Shown here piece by piece: positions 1-11,931 of a stretch of 64,000 nt of DNA (position 1 is the stretch's first letter; every line of letters begins with the position of its first letter). Location of the stretch: positions 7,865,339 through 7,929,338 of the forward strand of contig NC_134515.1 of the NCBI RefSeq assembly GCF_027942865.1. The letters are read 5' to 3'. The notes under the pieces are model-generated. The model saw only the letters and a list, made by a program, of their open reading frames with translations. It was not told where the DNA came from and did not search any database. Made by a program: the position numbers and the translations under genes. Source of the DNA: Odontesthes bonariensis. Lineage: Eukaryota > Chordata > Actinopteri > Atheriniformes > Atherinopsidae.

Positions 1-1974
1 GCCTGGCCCTTGGAGGTCCTCTCTGTTCCATTTAAAGTCCTACAAATTTACCTCTGATGGTGAGGAGAGCTTTACCATCACAGACAGATTATTAGTGAAG
101 CAGATGCATTATGCATTCACCTTCATACCCTTCCACCCCCGTGTCATGCCACACCGTTGCGTCCCAACATCACGTCTGGTCTCTTTCATTAGTTCCCTCA
201 CTGCTGCTGCCCCGCATCCATTTCCATTTAATATTATTCCCAGTATAACATGACTATTCTATCTTCCTGCTGGTATTTACATTCAGTCACAATAACAACT
301 TTAAAAGGAAAAAAAAAGTAATTTTCGAATGTAAATGTTGCCAGAAAAATAAATGTGTATACTTGTTTACCAGAATTTCTACAATGACTAATCCATCCCA
401 TTACGAAGGGGGCAAGTGAGAAAATGCAGGAGTCAATCATGCTTTTGTAGCCTGCTCCATCTGGTTCCAGTTGGCATTCTGCATGTGTAATTTTTATGTT
501 TCTGTTGGCCTTTTTTAGTTCTTGCGACAGCCAACAAATCCTCCATGTTGTCTCCCTGAGAATATCTGTGCCAGAATGGAATAAAAGGCCCATAAAGGAA
601 TTATTTGGAAAAGCTATGGAACCTCACAGCCTGGGTTTTTTATTTATAGCTCCTGCAATCCCAAGATAGTCATTCTTAACATGGTAGTTTGTTGTGAATT
701 TTGGTATTGCAGTGGTTTTAATGGGTTAATTTAAATGTGCTTTTGCAGACTCGTATTGATTGGCTTTGGAAAATTATTTGCAAAAGGTAACAAATCCCCA
801 TGAAGGAAAATATTTTTCTTTCGCCTTTTATGTCGCTGGTTTGCTTTCTGTTTGCTCTGCAGTTACTTTTGAGGATTATCCAGGCATCTAAATGTCACTT
901 TAAATGCCATGTTTTTAAGTCTGATATCATACAAACGTTGCAGAGGAGACCACAGCCGATGAGTTCGGGTTTAACAGTGCTTCTGCTCATTCGTAGGCTT
1001 GATGACATTTGATATTCATTAAGATACCAACCCAGACCAATCTGTCAACTAGGATTAAGAATTCAAACTCCTCACACAGTAAAAGTCGTAGTAAAATAAT
1101 CATCTCATTTGTTGTTGCTGGGCTAAACGGGAATAACGATACTTATAAATGTCTATCAGATCCTGCTTTTGGCACCGAAAGATGTAGAAATGGCAGGAAA
1201 ATATCCCTCAGGATCACTGATGATTCTGCACCTCAGGATTTCCATATGTGGAGCGCTAATGCTCGGCCCCTGCAGGGAATTGTCTGCCCGTTTGTTGGAA
1301 AGTACAGTTTGGGAAAAGTCTGCTGCGCACCAATAAATCTGATCTCATTGATCATGCAAAAATGTTTTCGCAAAAGTGGTCTTGAATGCACTCCTCGCAA
1401 ACAGATGGCACTCAGCTGGAGCTGGACGACTGCTGTACGACCGTTGTTTTTGACTTTTACGAGACAATTAATGGAATTACAAACATGTCCTTGGATGAAG
1501 TTCGTCATCATTAAATAGAAGGGGAAAATGTTTAAATTAACTGGGGTTAACATTTTGTCTCTAATTTATTTTACTTTCTGCCGCTAGTTATTGCTTCAGA
1601 TGAGATCCATGTGGTGTCGCTCTGTGTCTGTTGCGCAACTGATGTACTCCTGCAATGACTAACCACAGTGTATGGCAACCCTGAGCCGGACTGGCCCCCT
1701 GCTTGTGTTGCTTACAGCAGGAACCCACCGAGTCTGTTTCTTTACATCAAAAACTGACAGTGAAATTCAACACGGACGTATTGTACCTGCCTCTGCTCCA
1801 TGCTGAGCTTCACTCTGTTTCTTGGGGCCCTCACTCATAAATCATTTTAGATTTAACAAAAAAAACATCATTCCCTCAAGAATATAAGAGCAACGCACAT
1901 CATTTCATTTTTTTTAGGTTTCTTTTCCAGTTAAAGAGCATTTAATTAGGAAGGGTTTTTTAATATTTACATTA
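1..1974. other. Intergenic, no gene recognised
   Basis: AT-rich DNA with only short ORFs that resemble no family I know. The longest is about 169 codons at 1009-1518 on +, with an overlapping 106-codon ORF on -, which is typical of chance ORFs. I see no clear splice-bounded exon and no recognisable repeat end. Confidence 0.6.
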
Positions 1975-2550
1975 GGTTATTTAAACACAGTTTGACTTAA
2001 TAGATTCAGTGCATTGATTTTATTCTCCAACACAGCCTGAACCTTCTCAGATGAGCTTTCTGTCATTTCTTTAAAGGGATAGTTCGCTTCTTTTGACATG
2101 AAGCTGTATGACATCCCATATTAGCAACATCATTTATGAATATTTTCTTCCCCCCTGCTGCGTCCTGTGAGCCAAGTTACAACCTCGTTTTGGCGTTGAT
2201 GAAGGTAGTCCGGCTAGTTGGCTGGGGTCACAAAAATAAAGCATCTTGCTTTTCAAAACAATATGCTTTCAAAAGAGTAATACATTTGTATCACAAAATC
2301 GTTAATCCAGAAAAAGTCAGACCTCACAATCGCTTGGCACTATTTTCTCTCTCCCTTCGTATCACTGCCTGCTGTGTAGACCGTGCAGCAAACACCGTAA
2401 CAGGTGCGGCTGTCGGCAGGCGGCAGCACGCAGTGATACGAAGGGAGAGAAAATAGTGCCAAGCGATTGTGAGGTCTGACTTTTTTGTGAGGTCTGAAAG
2501 CTCTTCTTTCACACTGCTTCAATGATGTTGAGGTCCGGGCTCTGGAGTTT
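1975..2550 (-). mobile_element. Tc1-like transposon fragment, split by a TTAA element
   Basis: The stretches 2014-2074 and about 2496-2550 match two parts of the Tc1-like copy at 42.05-42.24 kb. Shared text includes ACAGCCTGAACC, GAGCTTTCTGTC and GGTCCGGGCTCTGG. In the 42-kb copy these parts flank a continuous transposase C-terminal region read on the - strand. Here they are separated by a foldback element inserted at a TTAA, and the sequence between that TTAA and the second part is missing. It is a dead fragment with no open transposase frame. Confidence 0.7.
2075..2487. mobile_element. TTAA-target foldback element, right end lost
   Basis: It begins at TTAA (2071-2074) with the terminus AGGGATAGTTCGC, the same as the complete copy at 14472-15145. 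Its core is a long hairpin: arm 2316-2368 pairs with 2430-2480, perfect except for one 2-base indel. The outer right arm is missing; the element stops after the GTCTGACTTTTTT motif. TTAA target duplication is typical of the piggyBac and Kolobok classes; no transposase is present, so it is non-autonomous. Confidence 0.75.
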
Positions 2551-3330
2551 TTTTTTTGTCACAGGCTTATAGTAACAAAGGGTCTAAAGATACCATTTAA
2601 AACAGGCTCTTTACTAAGTTATCTGTTATTTGTGGACTAATTCATAGGTCAGTGTTAAGTGGCTTAACAAAAAGCTAATGTTTAAAAAAAATTATTTAAA
2701 AGACGTTCAGAAAGCCCGGAGAACTATTGCTCAATGCCACTTTAAAAGATTACACGATAAGTCTGGCTGATTGGAAGTGAAACACTAAGAAATGAGGGGT
2801 GGCTCAACACTTTTCCCTCAAATACTTTGTCTAGTTGTTCTCATTTCATGACCCCGCAGAGATTCGCCAAACTCTGCAGTCATCTCAAATCCAACGTTTA
2901 GGCTCTTTCAGTGCTTTGTTTTTAGGTTTTACAACCTGCAGCTTTACTGCGTTACTCACTCTCACTCCCTCGTCTTTATTTTGTAGCAAAGAGCTGTTTG
3001 CAGCCAAAAAACTACCTCCTCCTGTCCAACACTACATGGCAGACGAATAATATCTGTTGTTTATAACATGTGAGCTGCCTCCAAGGAGCTTTATTTTGAT
3101 CCAACACTCGTTGGCCGAAGTTTTGTGCATATGTGCGTTTGCAGAAAAGAAAGAAATATTCCTCTTTAACACTACAGATGTGGGACACTGATGAAGGTAA
3201 GGCCTTCAGATAACGAAACACCAAACTAGGCTGCGTATTTTCACTGTGCGAGGGGTTGACAAAATATCAAACCTAAGAGGGGATGTGGTTTTGTTTGCAT
3301 TTGCAAGTAAAAAAATATATATATAAAACT
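2551..3330. other. Intergenic, nothing recognised
   Basis: AT-rich sequence with a poly-T run near 2550 and a short AT microsatellite near 3310. ORFs are short and unconvincing on both strands. Confidence 0.5.
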
Positions 3331-4470
3331 AGAAAGCTGCAAGCAGCTGTATGCGGGGACCGAGATGTGCGTACGTTGGGCATGCGCTGGACGCCGTAGT
3401 CGCGCAGCCGTGCCCACACGCACGACACCCTCTGCGTACGTACGAGCACATAATAACCCCAATAAGGAGGGGTTTTTGAAAATTCTAGGGGGTGCCACTG
3501 AGCCATTTTGCTCCGCCCACACACGATACCCTTTACATACGTACGAGGTCGTCAGGGTGGACGTGTGTGCCAAGTTTCATGACTTTGCGATGATGATAAG
3601 GCTTTCAAATCACAAACGCCATCACACGATTTTCGCCGCCTGGCCACGCCCACACCGTTCAGAGTTTGTAAAGGTTTCTTCATGATTTTTTTCCCCCCAT
3701 GTCTTAAGAGTAACCTGGCCAAGTTTGAAGTCTGTAGCATTAAATCTGTAGGAGGAGTTTGATCAAATGCGAGGTGTGGAAAAAAAAAGACGTTTCCAAC
3801 CACCAGCAGGTGGCGCTATAAGTGGATGTCACTATGTTATATGTGCGCGTTCAGGCTGGGTCCAGCATTCACCGTATGAAGTTTGGGACAGATTGGATAA
3901 TGTATGTGGGAGTTATAAGCGACTTCATTTTTTGTGGCGAGTGATGGCGAGTCATCAAACTTTGAGGCAACGCCACGCCCTTTAAGTTTTGAAAAAGTTT
4001 CTTCATGATTTTTTTCCCCCCATGTCTTAAGAGTAACCTGGCCAAGTTTGAAGTCTGTAGCATTAAATCTGGAGGACAAGTTCGATCTTATGCAAGGCGA
4101 GGAATTGGTCAAAAATGGCACAAAAACGCACATTCCATCCAAAATGGCCGCCTTCCTGTGGACGTGGGACCATGGCGGCAAGAGACTTTTTTGTACGTCT
4201 GGGCATGATGAATGAGTTTACCGAATTTTGTCGTCCCACGCGAAACTAACCCCAATGCAGGGACCATTTTTAAGCATCGTAGGGGGCGCTACAGAGTCAA
4301 TGAATGACTTCCAAAAATATAAAGTTTAGATTCTTTCATGTCGTCGACTGGCAGGTGGCGCTCGCAAAATTTCAAGAGTTTTCGAGCACCTTTTGCAAAG
4401 AATAAGACGGAATAATAAGAAAACCCCACAGATACAATAGGGTCCTTGCAGTTTCACTGCTCGGTCCCTA
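3331..4470. repeat. Interspersed repeat with internal tandem duplication
   Basis: The left end reads GCTGCAAGCAGC followed by GGGACCGAG; the right end, reverse-complemented, starts with GGGACCGAGCAGTG and also carries a CTGCAAGGA motif, so the ends are related inverted sequences. A block around 3657-3775 recurs around 3981-4090 with an offset of 323 bp and near-identical text, including TCTTAAGAGTAACCTGGCC. Phrases such as 'gtggcgct' recur too. I cannot assign a superfamily. ORFs here are products of the repeat. Confidence 0.6.
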
Positions 4471-5452
4471 AGTGGAAACTCCTAATGGCTTGAGTCCCTT
4501 CTCTGCCACTGACACCTTCTTCCATCGAGTCGCTCTCAGGCCTGCGTTGTACATGCTGTCGGGTACACTTTTCACAAAACTCGGCCCCCTCCTCACGTTG
4601 GCCAACATTTCTTCCAGGCATACTTCTTCTTGTGTCTTCACAGAGCAATGAAACACAGAAGCACTTTGAGTCCTCATTGAGCGCCTTCAAAGGCGAGCGC
4701 TCTCTGCCTCGATGAGTCATCTTCACCCCTAATATTCTGGATTTGATGACCATTAAAAACGTAACTTCACGTCTCAGCCCAGTGGAACACTTTGTTGACA
4801 GACTGGTGTGCCGTGAGAATGATAGTTTTTCCACTTTCATCAGGAGAACGCCACATGATGTCATCCCTCAGACACTTACCGAAGGTGTTTTGGCAGCTTC
4901 TACAGGTGAAACACCTTCTGATGATATTAAAGTCTGTTTTTCTTTTGGGAAGTTGCCTGTAAGTTTTAAACACACAGGTTTATGAACTTATCATTATGAT
5001 CAAGGTAACTTTTTGCTTAATTTGCTCTGTTGCAGCACATGTAACATGTACCATCGCATTCATGACAGCAGGAGAGGAAATGAGTGGATCCAGGGTGCAT
5101 GTGTGCTCGCAAAATGATTAATTCTTTCCATGATGCATGAAATGGTTGAATAAGTGTTTTCACAGTCTAATAATCTCTTGTAGGGTGACTAAACATAAGA
5201 TAAAGGGAGGCGGAGTCACAGCAGCACTACCCAGACCTGCTGTTCCCAAAATAATGTTGCAGGAAGAAACACAATTATTAAACTTTTAACTGTTGAGACT
5301 TTTCTTATTTTTGTCCAAATGGAAGCTCCTGCAGCGGGCTTGCACTGAGTATTCAAGAAGCCGTCTGTAAGTTCATACGTATCATCTTTCCTGAGATCCA
5401 AACAACCATTGGCCAGTTTTGAACTGGTGATTTACAAACCAGAGGGCACTAA
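4471..5452. other. Intergenic, no gene recognised
   Basis: A 136-codon ORF at 4454-4864 on - begins inside the neighbouring repeat and overlaps an 80-codon ORF on +. It resembles no family and has no visible domain. I regard it as chance. Confidence 0.5.
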
Positions 5453-5700
5453 ATTAGGGGTGGGAATCTTTGGGCACCTCACGATTTGATTTCGATTCAG
5501 GGGCTACGATTTGATTATAAAACGATTACTGATCGGTCTTTAATTTATGTACATTGATGCACTTTTTCACAACATTTCTTTTAGTCTCACTGAATAAGCA
5601 TTCATAACTTGCAATTTTGAAAAACAGTGCATTTGTAATAAGAAACAAAAGTTGAATTAATTTCCATTATATGTTATTAAACTAATGGAAATGCGTGCAA
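5453..5700. mobile_element. Probable hAT-type non-autonomous element, left end only
   Basis: The sequence TAGGGGTGGGAATC, followed by repeated ACGATTTGATT phrases, looks like the terminal region of teleost hAT elements. I could not find a matching inverted right end or 8-bp target duplications, so the right boundary is a guess and the element is probably truncated. Confidence 0.4.
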
Positions 5701-7764
5701 ACTGGAAAGTTACGTTGGGTGGAATCGAGTTAACCCCTAAATTCCAAATTCCAATCATATTTTCCTGCACTACACCTTGAAAACGTCATCTTAACGTGGC
5801 TCTTGACGTTAAACGTGTTTGTGAAGTCGAAGTGTTTCCACACGTCTGCTTTTCAATTAGAAGGAGCTGTTCGGATCTCACGGCGAGGTAGGCAGCTGTG
5901 GTCAACCAATTTAAAAACAGCTAGGTATTTCTGTGTAAAAGGTGGTTGTTTTGTTTTGTTTGTTTTTTCTCAAAAGCTGGCTCACAATTGCTTCATATTT
6001 TAGTCTTCTTTTAGAAAGGGTGCCCTCATTCAGGTAAACTGTTCTATGAATAGATGATTATCTCTTTTACTAAAAGTTGTGATGTTTTCCTAACCTTTAT
6101 CAAGCAGCTTTCAATGTGTCAATCCTACCAGACGGCTTTTTATGGTCCGGAGAAAGGTGCCAGTGAATTCAAAACGAACTTTTCAGCTTATGTAGCTCCA
6201 CCATCAAACCCCTCTGACCCACAGATGTGATTTACTTTGCCGGTTAAATGTGAGTAGTCCCAGTATATCTCACACTAAACATGTAAACATCGACTAACCC
6301 AGTAGAATATAGTGGCTCACAAAGAATAACTCAGAAATTCTAGAAGAAATCATGGGTAAGACTCATGAAATGAGACACAAATAAATGATTCAGCGAATCC
6401 ATGTCATGGAAATGAGGGTAAAGGGAGCTTCCAGAAGAGAGACTAATATAATGATGCAGCTCAAAGAGATGACCACTGTGTGGCGAGGAGGAGTTATGAT
6501 GGATGACATCACTGTTTGCAGTTTAAAGAAACCCTCAAGTTGGAGGAAAGCAAGAAAACGCAGTTGGGTTAGGAATAGATCAGCAAAAGGAGTACAGATG
6601 AGGTCACAGGTGTATATTAATAACCCCTTATGGGATGTTGATAATGGGAGAATTACCAAGAAATTTTGGGGGCAGAAAAACACTTTAAGGTGTGAAACGA
6701 CCTCCTCGTTCAAAGAAATATCCGGAGATTCCCCCAACAAGTCAGGTGACCTTTATGGACACAATGTTTTCAGGTCAATAAGATTTTATTTTCAACAAAC
6801 TGACAATAAACAGTCACTTTACATCATTTGAGTTCAGTTTGAGCCCCATCAGGTCTTTGATGTTGTGGTGTCTCCTTGTTTTTAGTTGCTTTATTGTATT
6901 TGTATTTTTGTATTTAGGGCTCACTCTTGATCCAGATGATCTGATCTGGAGATTCTGCCTTTTTTAATGCAGAAACATATGACTTATGATTTGTTAGAAA
7001 CTGTACACACCTCACTATCCTTCAGCCACTCGCCCTGACATTTACAGCAGAACAAATCAGTTGGCATTGTGGGATGCATAACAGAATATTTTCTTTCACA
7101 ATTTCCAGACCTTTAAAGGTAGCTCTCCTTATGCTCCATTTATTTATTTTTTTTAAATATTTTTTCTACATTTTCCAAGAAAGACTTGAGCTGTGGAGAG
7201 TTTCCTTGAAGGAGATCTGTTTGCCGAGTCTCTCTCTCTCGCTGAGAGCACGTGGCCTTCTCTTAGGAAATTAAAAGAACTGCAATTTCCTGCGCCATCC
7301 TTTGATGCAGCGTCTCCTCTGCTGCTCTTGGGTTGTTAATGAGCTACAGGCCCTGTGGCATTAGCCTTTTTCACACAGTGTTCACACGATATCAACTCGA
7401 ATAAGAAACATCCTTGTTACATCTCAGTCGTTCATTTTTGCTCTTTTATGCTGACGAAACAGATGCAGCTCAGGAGATGTGTCGGTGTGTGCTTACAAAC
7501 TGAAGTGAAGTTACCGGAGTCAAATTCCTTGTTTGTTTAGTCAAACCTGGCCAATAAAGCTGATTCTGATTACCTCCATTGCCTGCTCAAAAATGCTTGC
7601 GTTTCAGTTCCCTACTCCCTGTGTCCATGCATGCTTTGCCACTGAAAAAAAACAGCGATGAGTCTTTGTAACGAGCGATTTCTATCATTCAAGAGTAGTG
7701 ACTGCAGCTAAATGAATTAAAAAAATCTGACGATTCAGTCGGAAAACTGCATTCAACTCGTTTT
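5701..7764. other. Intergenic, mostly unresolved
   Basis: No gene recognised. A 148-codon ORF at 6385-6831 on + has no known similarity and overlaps a 116-codon ORF on -. The motif AATAAAGCTGATTCTGATT at about 7552-7570 resembles a LINE 3' tail, so the preceding bases may be a short LINE remnant. Confidence 0.45.
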
Positions 7765-8012
7765 TGATTGAATTTGACCGTAAACGTTCGCGCCCGTCCT
7801 CTCCGCACTTGTTAGGTCTGCAGTTTGTGGTTAACGTCATTACCCTCCTTTGATCTCGTCATATGGTTTTCTGCTTGTGGTGCTGGGATTACGGGCCTGT
7901 AGCGTGGCGACATCCCTGTAAAACTGAGAGACAATAACGGGGCTTTAAATCACGCCGTGAGGACACATTTTTTTACAGAGATGTAATCAAGAGCCGGCAG
8001 CGGAGGTAATGA
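7765..8012 (+). repeat. Left arm of a 250-bp-arm inverted repeat
   Basis: This arm reappears in reverse complement at 9115-9370. Shared text includes GTAAACGTTCG, CACTTGTTAGGTCTGCAG, GTTAACGTCATTACCCTCC, TCATATGGTTTTCTGC and GGCGACATCCCTGTAAAAC. Identity is high by eye in the outer 200 bp and weaker toward the spacer. The spacer of about 1.1 kb contains a separate MITE at 8226-8838 that does not explain the arms. Confidence 0.85.
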
Positions 8013-8225
8013 CATCTCATCATTACCGGTTCAAAGATGCATTAGCGTCCATGCCCCGTTCCATCTTTAGACCTTAGAAAGAGGACAGTGGCGTGCAACA
8101 TAGCACGTTTTTTCTGCTTTGAATGGCCGGAGTGAAAAGTCCCCTGTGAGACTTGATTTAAAAGGAATATGCAGACAGGTGAGTGGTATAATGCTACTGA
8201 TGTCTGTATGCATTTAGAAGACATT

Positions 8226-8838
8226 GGCTGTGTTCGAAACCGCATACTTCTCCTACTACTCCTACTAACTTTTTGAGTTAGTATGCGAGTTTGAGTAAGC
8301 GAGAAGTTCCCGGATACATACTAGATTCGCCGAAATGTTGGGTATGCATCATGAGGTTACTACTCATACTCAAACTACCCAAGATGCAACGTAACGTGAC
8401 GTCGCCGATCGCCATTTCCTGTCAAAAGTTTCAAGCAAGCTACAACGAGGGTAGGTTCACTTCCTGTTTTCAAAACAAAAGCACCAATTGTATCGTCCCT
8501 ATGATAAAAGGCAACAGGTATTTTATTTTGTGAAAATAACCGGAAGTGCGTTGCTCACTACGGCTAGCTTTAGTAGCGCCGAATTCGTGGGAACAAAATT
8601 GTAAAAAGCCGGTATTTTGTCAGGTTTTCAACACGTTGGGGATCTAAACGACTACTTTCTCGCCTGAAAATGTTTCAAATGTTGCTAAAGTTTACAGAGT
8701 TTAGAGCTTAAGTGAAATCAGCTTCAGGCCGGCTGATTTCAGCTCGAGCAAAATGCATTGTGGGTAAACGCTCTGCATACTGTCTGATCGATCAGTATGT
8801 AGTATGCAAGTATGTAGTATGCGGTTTTGAACACAGCC
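8226..8838 (+). mobile_element. MITE family A, copy 1 (about 613 bp)
   Basis: The inverted ends read GGCTGTGTTCGAAACCGCAT and, at the right, its near-complement ending GAACACAGCC. Two more copies lie at 34303-34944 (opposite orientation) and 48303-48912. The flanks show ATT on both sides (8223-8225 and 8839-8841), or AT if one base belongs to the element. No transposase is present. The superfamily is uncertain; an AT duplication would fit the ISL2EU class. Confidence 0.85.
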
Positions 8839-9114
8839 ATTCTCAACACGTGTTCAGGCCTCATGCTTATTAATGTCGTGAAGTTTTTTGTTTTCTTTTG
8901 TCTTGTTCTAACTTTTGGTTTAAGTGTTAACAGTTGTTCACATTTTGATGATGAGGGTGATCAAGACAGGATATCATGAAGCATTAGAAGCCATTTGATT
9001 TGACAACAAACATGCTGACATTACTAATTGAAATGTCTTCTTCCCTTTTTCCATTTGACCTCCTGCAGTACATTTGAGCAAGCCGCCATATCGTGGTTAA
9101 TTACAGCCTGGTCT

Positions 9115-9370
9115 CAGAGTTGTGATTAAATCTTCTCTAAAATGCGTCTTCGCACTGTGCAGCGTGTTTTAAAGCCCTGTTATTGTCTTGGAGTTTTACA
9201 GGGATGTCGCCACACCATAAGCGCATCATCCCAGCCCAGCCCAGCCCTGCCCAGCTCCACAAGCAGAAAACCATATGACGAGATCAAAGGAGGGTAATGA
9301 CGTTAACCACAAACTGCAGACCTAACAAGTGCGAAGAGGACGGGCCCGAACGTTTACTTTCAAATCCAAA
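9115..9370 (-). repeat. Right arm of the inverted repeat
   Basis: Reverse complement of 7765-8012. This copy carries a local expansion of CCCAG/CCCTG pentamers at about 9231-9257 that the left arm lacks. The outer edge fades out near 9370. Confidence 0.85.
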
Positions 9371-11170
9371 TAGTTGCTTGGTAAATACAATTTTAGACTC
9401 TGGTTAATTAGTTTTTATTGATTTACCTGAATTATACTGTAGTTTGGGGCTTTTTGGGTACTAGGGTATCTCATTTGGATATCTGTATATATGCCTATGT
9501 GGGTCTGAAAAGTAGCTACATCTGGCAAGAAATCCACTAAATTAGCAACAATCGGTGTTGCTAATTTCGTGTATTTCACTTATCTGTTACAAAGAAGAGA
9601 GATTCCTCCCCATTTGAATTGACACAGGATGGTGTTAAAGACGATAGAAGTTGTGGAGAGTAAAATAGGCTTTCATGTCATAAAATATCTCTAGATTAAC
9701 AAACCAACATTGCAGTAAAATAGAATAACTGTTGGTGCAAGTGTTGCATCTGGTTTCAAGAAATGTTGACAAGATAATTGCAAGTCAAATAAAGGATGAT
9801 TTACAGAGGAGTTGAGCAGATCGTACACACTTTAAATACCCTCCACTGTCACGCCCTCATTTAGAAACGTCAGATAAATCCTGCTAACATAAATTTTGAT
9901 GACTTGCTGTAATTGCCAAACTCTATCAAATCACATTTATGGTCATTTTTTTTAACCTCACTCTTTATTAGTTCATTCTTGGTTTATTGAGAATTTATCT
10001 GTTTTTGCTCGTCTTTAAAGGAAACCTTATGACGACTATAACGGCCCACTGCTGCCACCAACCTCCAATCAAAAGCAGCAAACTTCTGGCTGAAAATCCA
10101 ACCTATTAATTAACTTATACATTAGTTTGCATTTCCATTCTTCATGAGGTTGGTCCTTTACATCTGGTTGCTTCTCTCCTGCTCTGTGCACACACAAGCC
10201 GCATTTTAGTAAAGACGAGTTTCCATAAGGCGGCTTCTATTTTCATATTTTTGCTCGTGTTGTGAAGCAATAAAACGAGTATGAAGTCTTTAATAATTCC
10301 AGGATGGTTCTGCATTTGTTCTGAAGTTGGTAACTTGTTTCTGCCACTTGAAGGCGGCCTCAAAATGTCTTAACAACGGAAACTCTTCTTTGTTGTTTGT
10401 TGGTCCTTTAGCTTTGCTGCTAAAAAAGACAGAAATCATAGTTTCACTCCATCACAAAGCAGCTCTTTTTCCACGAAGTGCAAAAAATAGTTAATATTAT
10501 TCTTTTCCGTTGTGCTTCTTCATTTTATTTTTCATTATCTGCTGTCATTTGCCCCTTTATGACTCAAGCTAACTATCACCTAATCAGCATTAGGATAATG
10601 CATTATCTCCTGAGAGATTCTTGCTTTTAGGTTTTTTGGACTTTATCTTTGTTGGGTTAATACCCAAAATCCTTCAGTCTGTGTGGGGTAACAGTGACAC
10701 AGAGAGAAATGTAAGTGCTACCATGAATATTGCAAACAAATTAAGAGATAATGAATATCACAATCCACATCCCAGTCAAAAGTTTTAACACACCGACCCA
10801 ATAATTTTGAGTATATACGTGTACGCAAACTTTTGCCCTGTTTTTAACATTAAAGACAGTAGCTGTGTTGTGATTTTTACTTATTTATTTATTTTTGACC
10901 TTTTGTATGCAAAGTGATGTCTCAGGGGAAGTTTGAGAGCACCGGTGTTTTCTGTAAGACGGTGCATGGCTTTCTTTAAAGTAAAAAGAAAAACACGGCA
11001 CATGTCCAAGCAGCTCACAGGTGCTGTAGCTGCAGCTTATCTAGCCCTGACTGAGCAGAATACAAGCAGGGGGAGGTGTTCCTACAATAGGAGAGACAAA
11101 GTTGCTAAATTGAGCGGCAAAGTCATTAAATTAGCAACGGTGAGTCAGCCTAGCAAATGGCTGGATGTTG
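9371..11170. other. Intergenic, nothing recognised
   Basis: AT-rich, with short ORFs only. The 91-codon ORF at 10933-11208 runs into the left end of the next transposon and has no recognisable domain. Confidence 0.5.
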
Positions 11171-11931
11171 CAGGCACGCGGGAAGATGTTTTAAGTAGGG
11201 GGGGCTGACAACTGAATGAATGAATGAATGAATGAGTGACGTCATAGTATTTTTTTTCTGCTACTATTGATTGCAGGTAAAGCACAACGCACTGTCTGTT
11301 TCTGAGACATAATGCAACCATCGCCATTTTTCGAACCATCTTCGTTGGAATGATCTCTCAAAACTTTCAGAGCCGAATCTCCTTCCTGGAAAGTTAATAG
11401 TTGGTTGAAACGGTGCCTCGCCGCCGACATCGGGACCCCTGGTCATACTGGGCCCGCTGCCGCCGTCTCCTGGCGGAAGCTGCTGTACTGGTGCTGAGCT
11501 GCTAATGCTAGCTGGGATTTCTCCTGTCGTGCTATTTCCATCTTCTTTGTTGTTGTCCTCATCCTCGGTCAGATTAGTTTTTTTTTTTTTTTTTTAAATA
11601 GGCACAGTACTGTTACTTGTGAAAAAATCCAATATTCCTTTCTGCTTTACTCCACGTCCACTGTTGTCACTCGCCATTTTTGTTCGACTATAATTGAATA
11701 TGCTGAAGCGGCTTCCTGGTGAGTCCCCTCCACAATTTTTTTTTTTTTAATGTATTTTCCCACATATTCCCACAACTCTATTAGACCGCATATAATTTAT
11801 AGATATTGTATATATATACTTTTTTTTAAAATATTATATTTATTTCAAACATTTAGGTTTACAGTGATGTTACCGCAGCCACCACCAGGGGGGGCTGCAG
11901 CCCCGGCAGCACCCCCCTTCCCGCGCTACTG
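11171..11931 (-). mobile_element. hAT element, internally deleted, with TTF-finger remnant
   Basis: The termini share the pattern CAG-3 nt-CGCGGGAAG: left CAGGCACGCGGGAAG, right (reverse-complemented) CAGTAGCGCGGGAAG. Inside, on the - strand, lies the N-terminal part of a hAT transposase. The flanking 8-mers match only in GTTG, so the target duplication is decayed or my boundaries are slightly off. A short (AATG)n tract lies near 11214-11236. Confidence 0.65.
11270..11677 (-). pseudogene. hAT transposase N-terminus (TTF-type zinc finger), broken
   Basis: Reading begins at an ATG (11675-11677) with MASDNSGRGVKQKGILDFF. It hits a stop/frameshift at a long A-run (T-run on + at about 11577-11595) and resumes in another frame. 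The later part contains FGSESFERSFQRRWF, then KWRWLHYVSETD and CFTCN, the signature of the TTF/ZMYM-type finger at the start of one hAT transposase group. A stop follows just after the finger, and the dimerisation and DDE regions are absent. Such proteins bind transposon ends. This copy cannot make a full transposase. Confidence 0.7.

Noticed and set aside
1009..1518. 169-codon ORF on +
   Set aside because: No similarity known; overlaps a similar-sized ORF on the other strand; low-complexity start. Most likely chance.
4454..4864. 136-codon ORF on -
   Set aside because: Starts inside a dispersed repeat and overlaps a + strand ORF; no domain.
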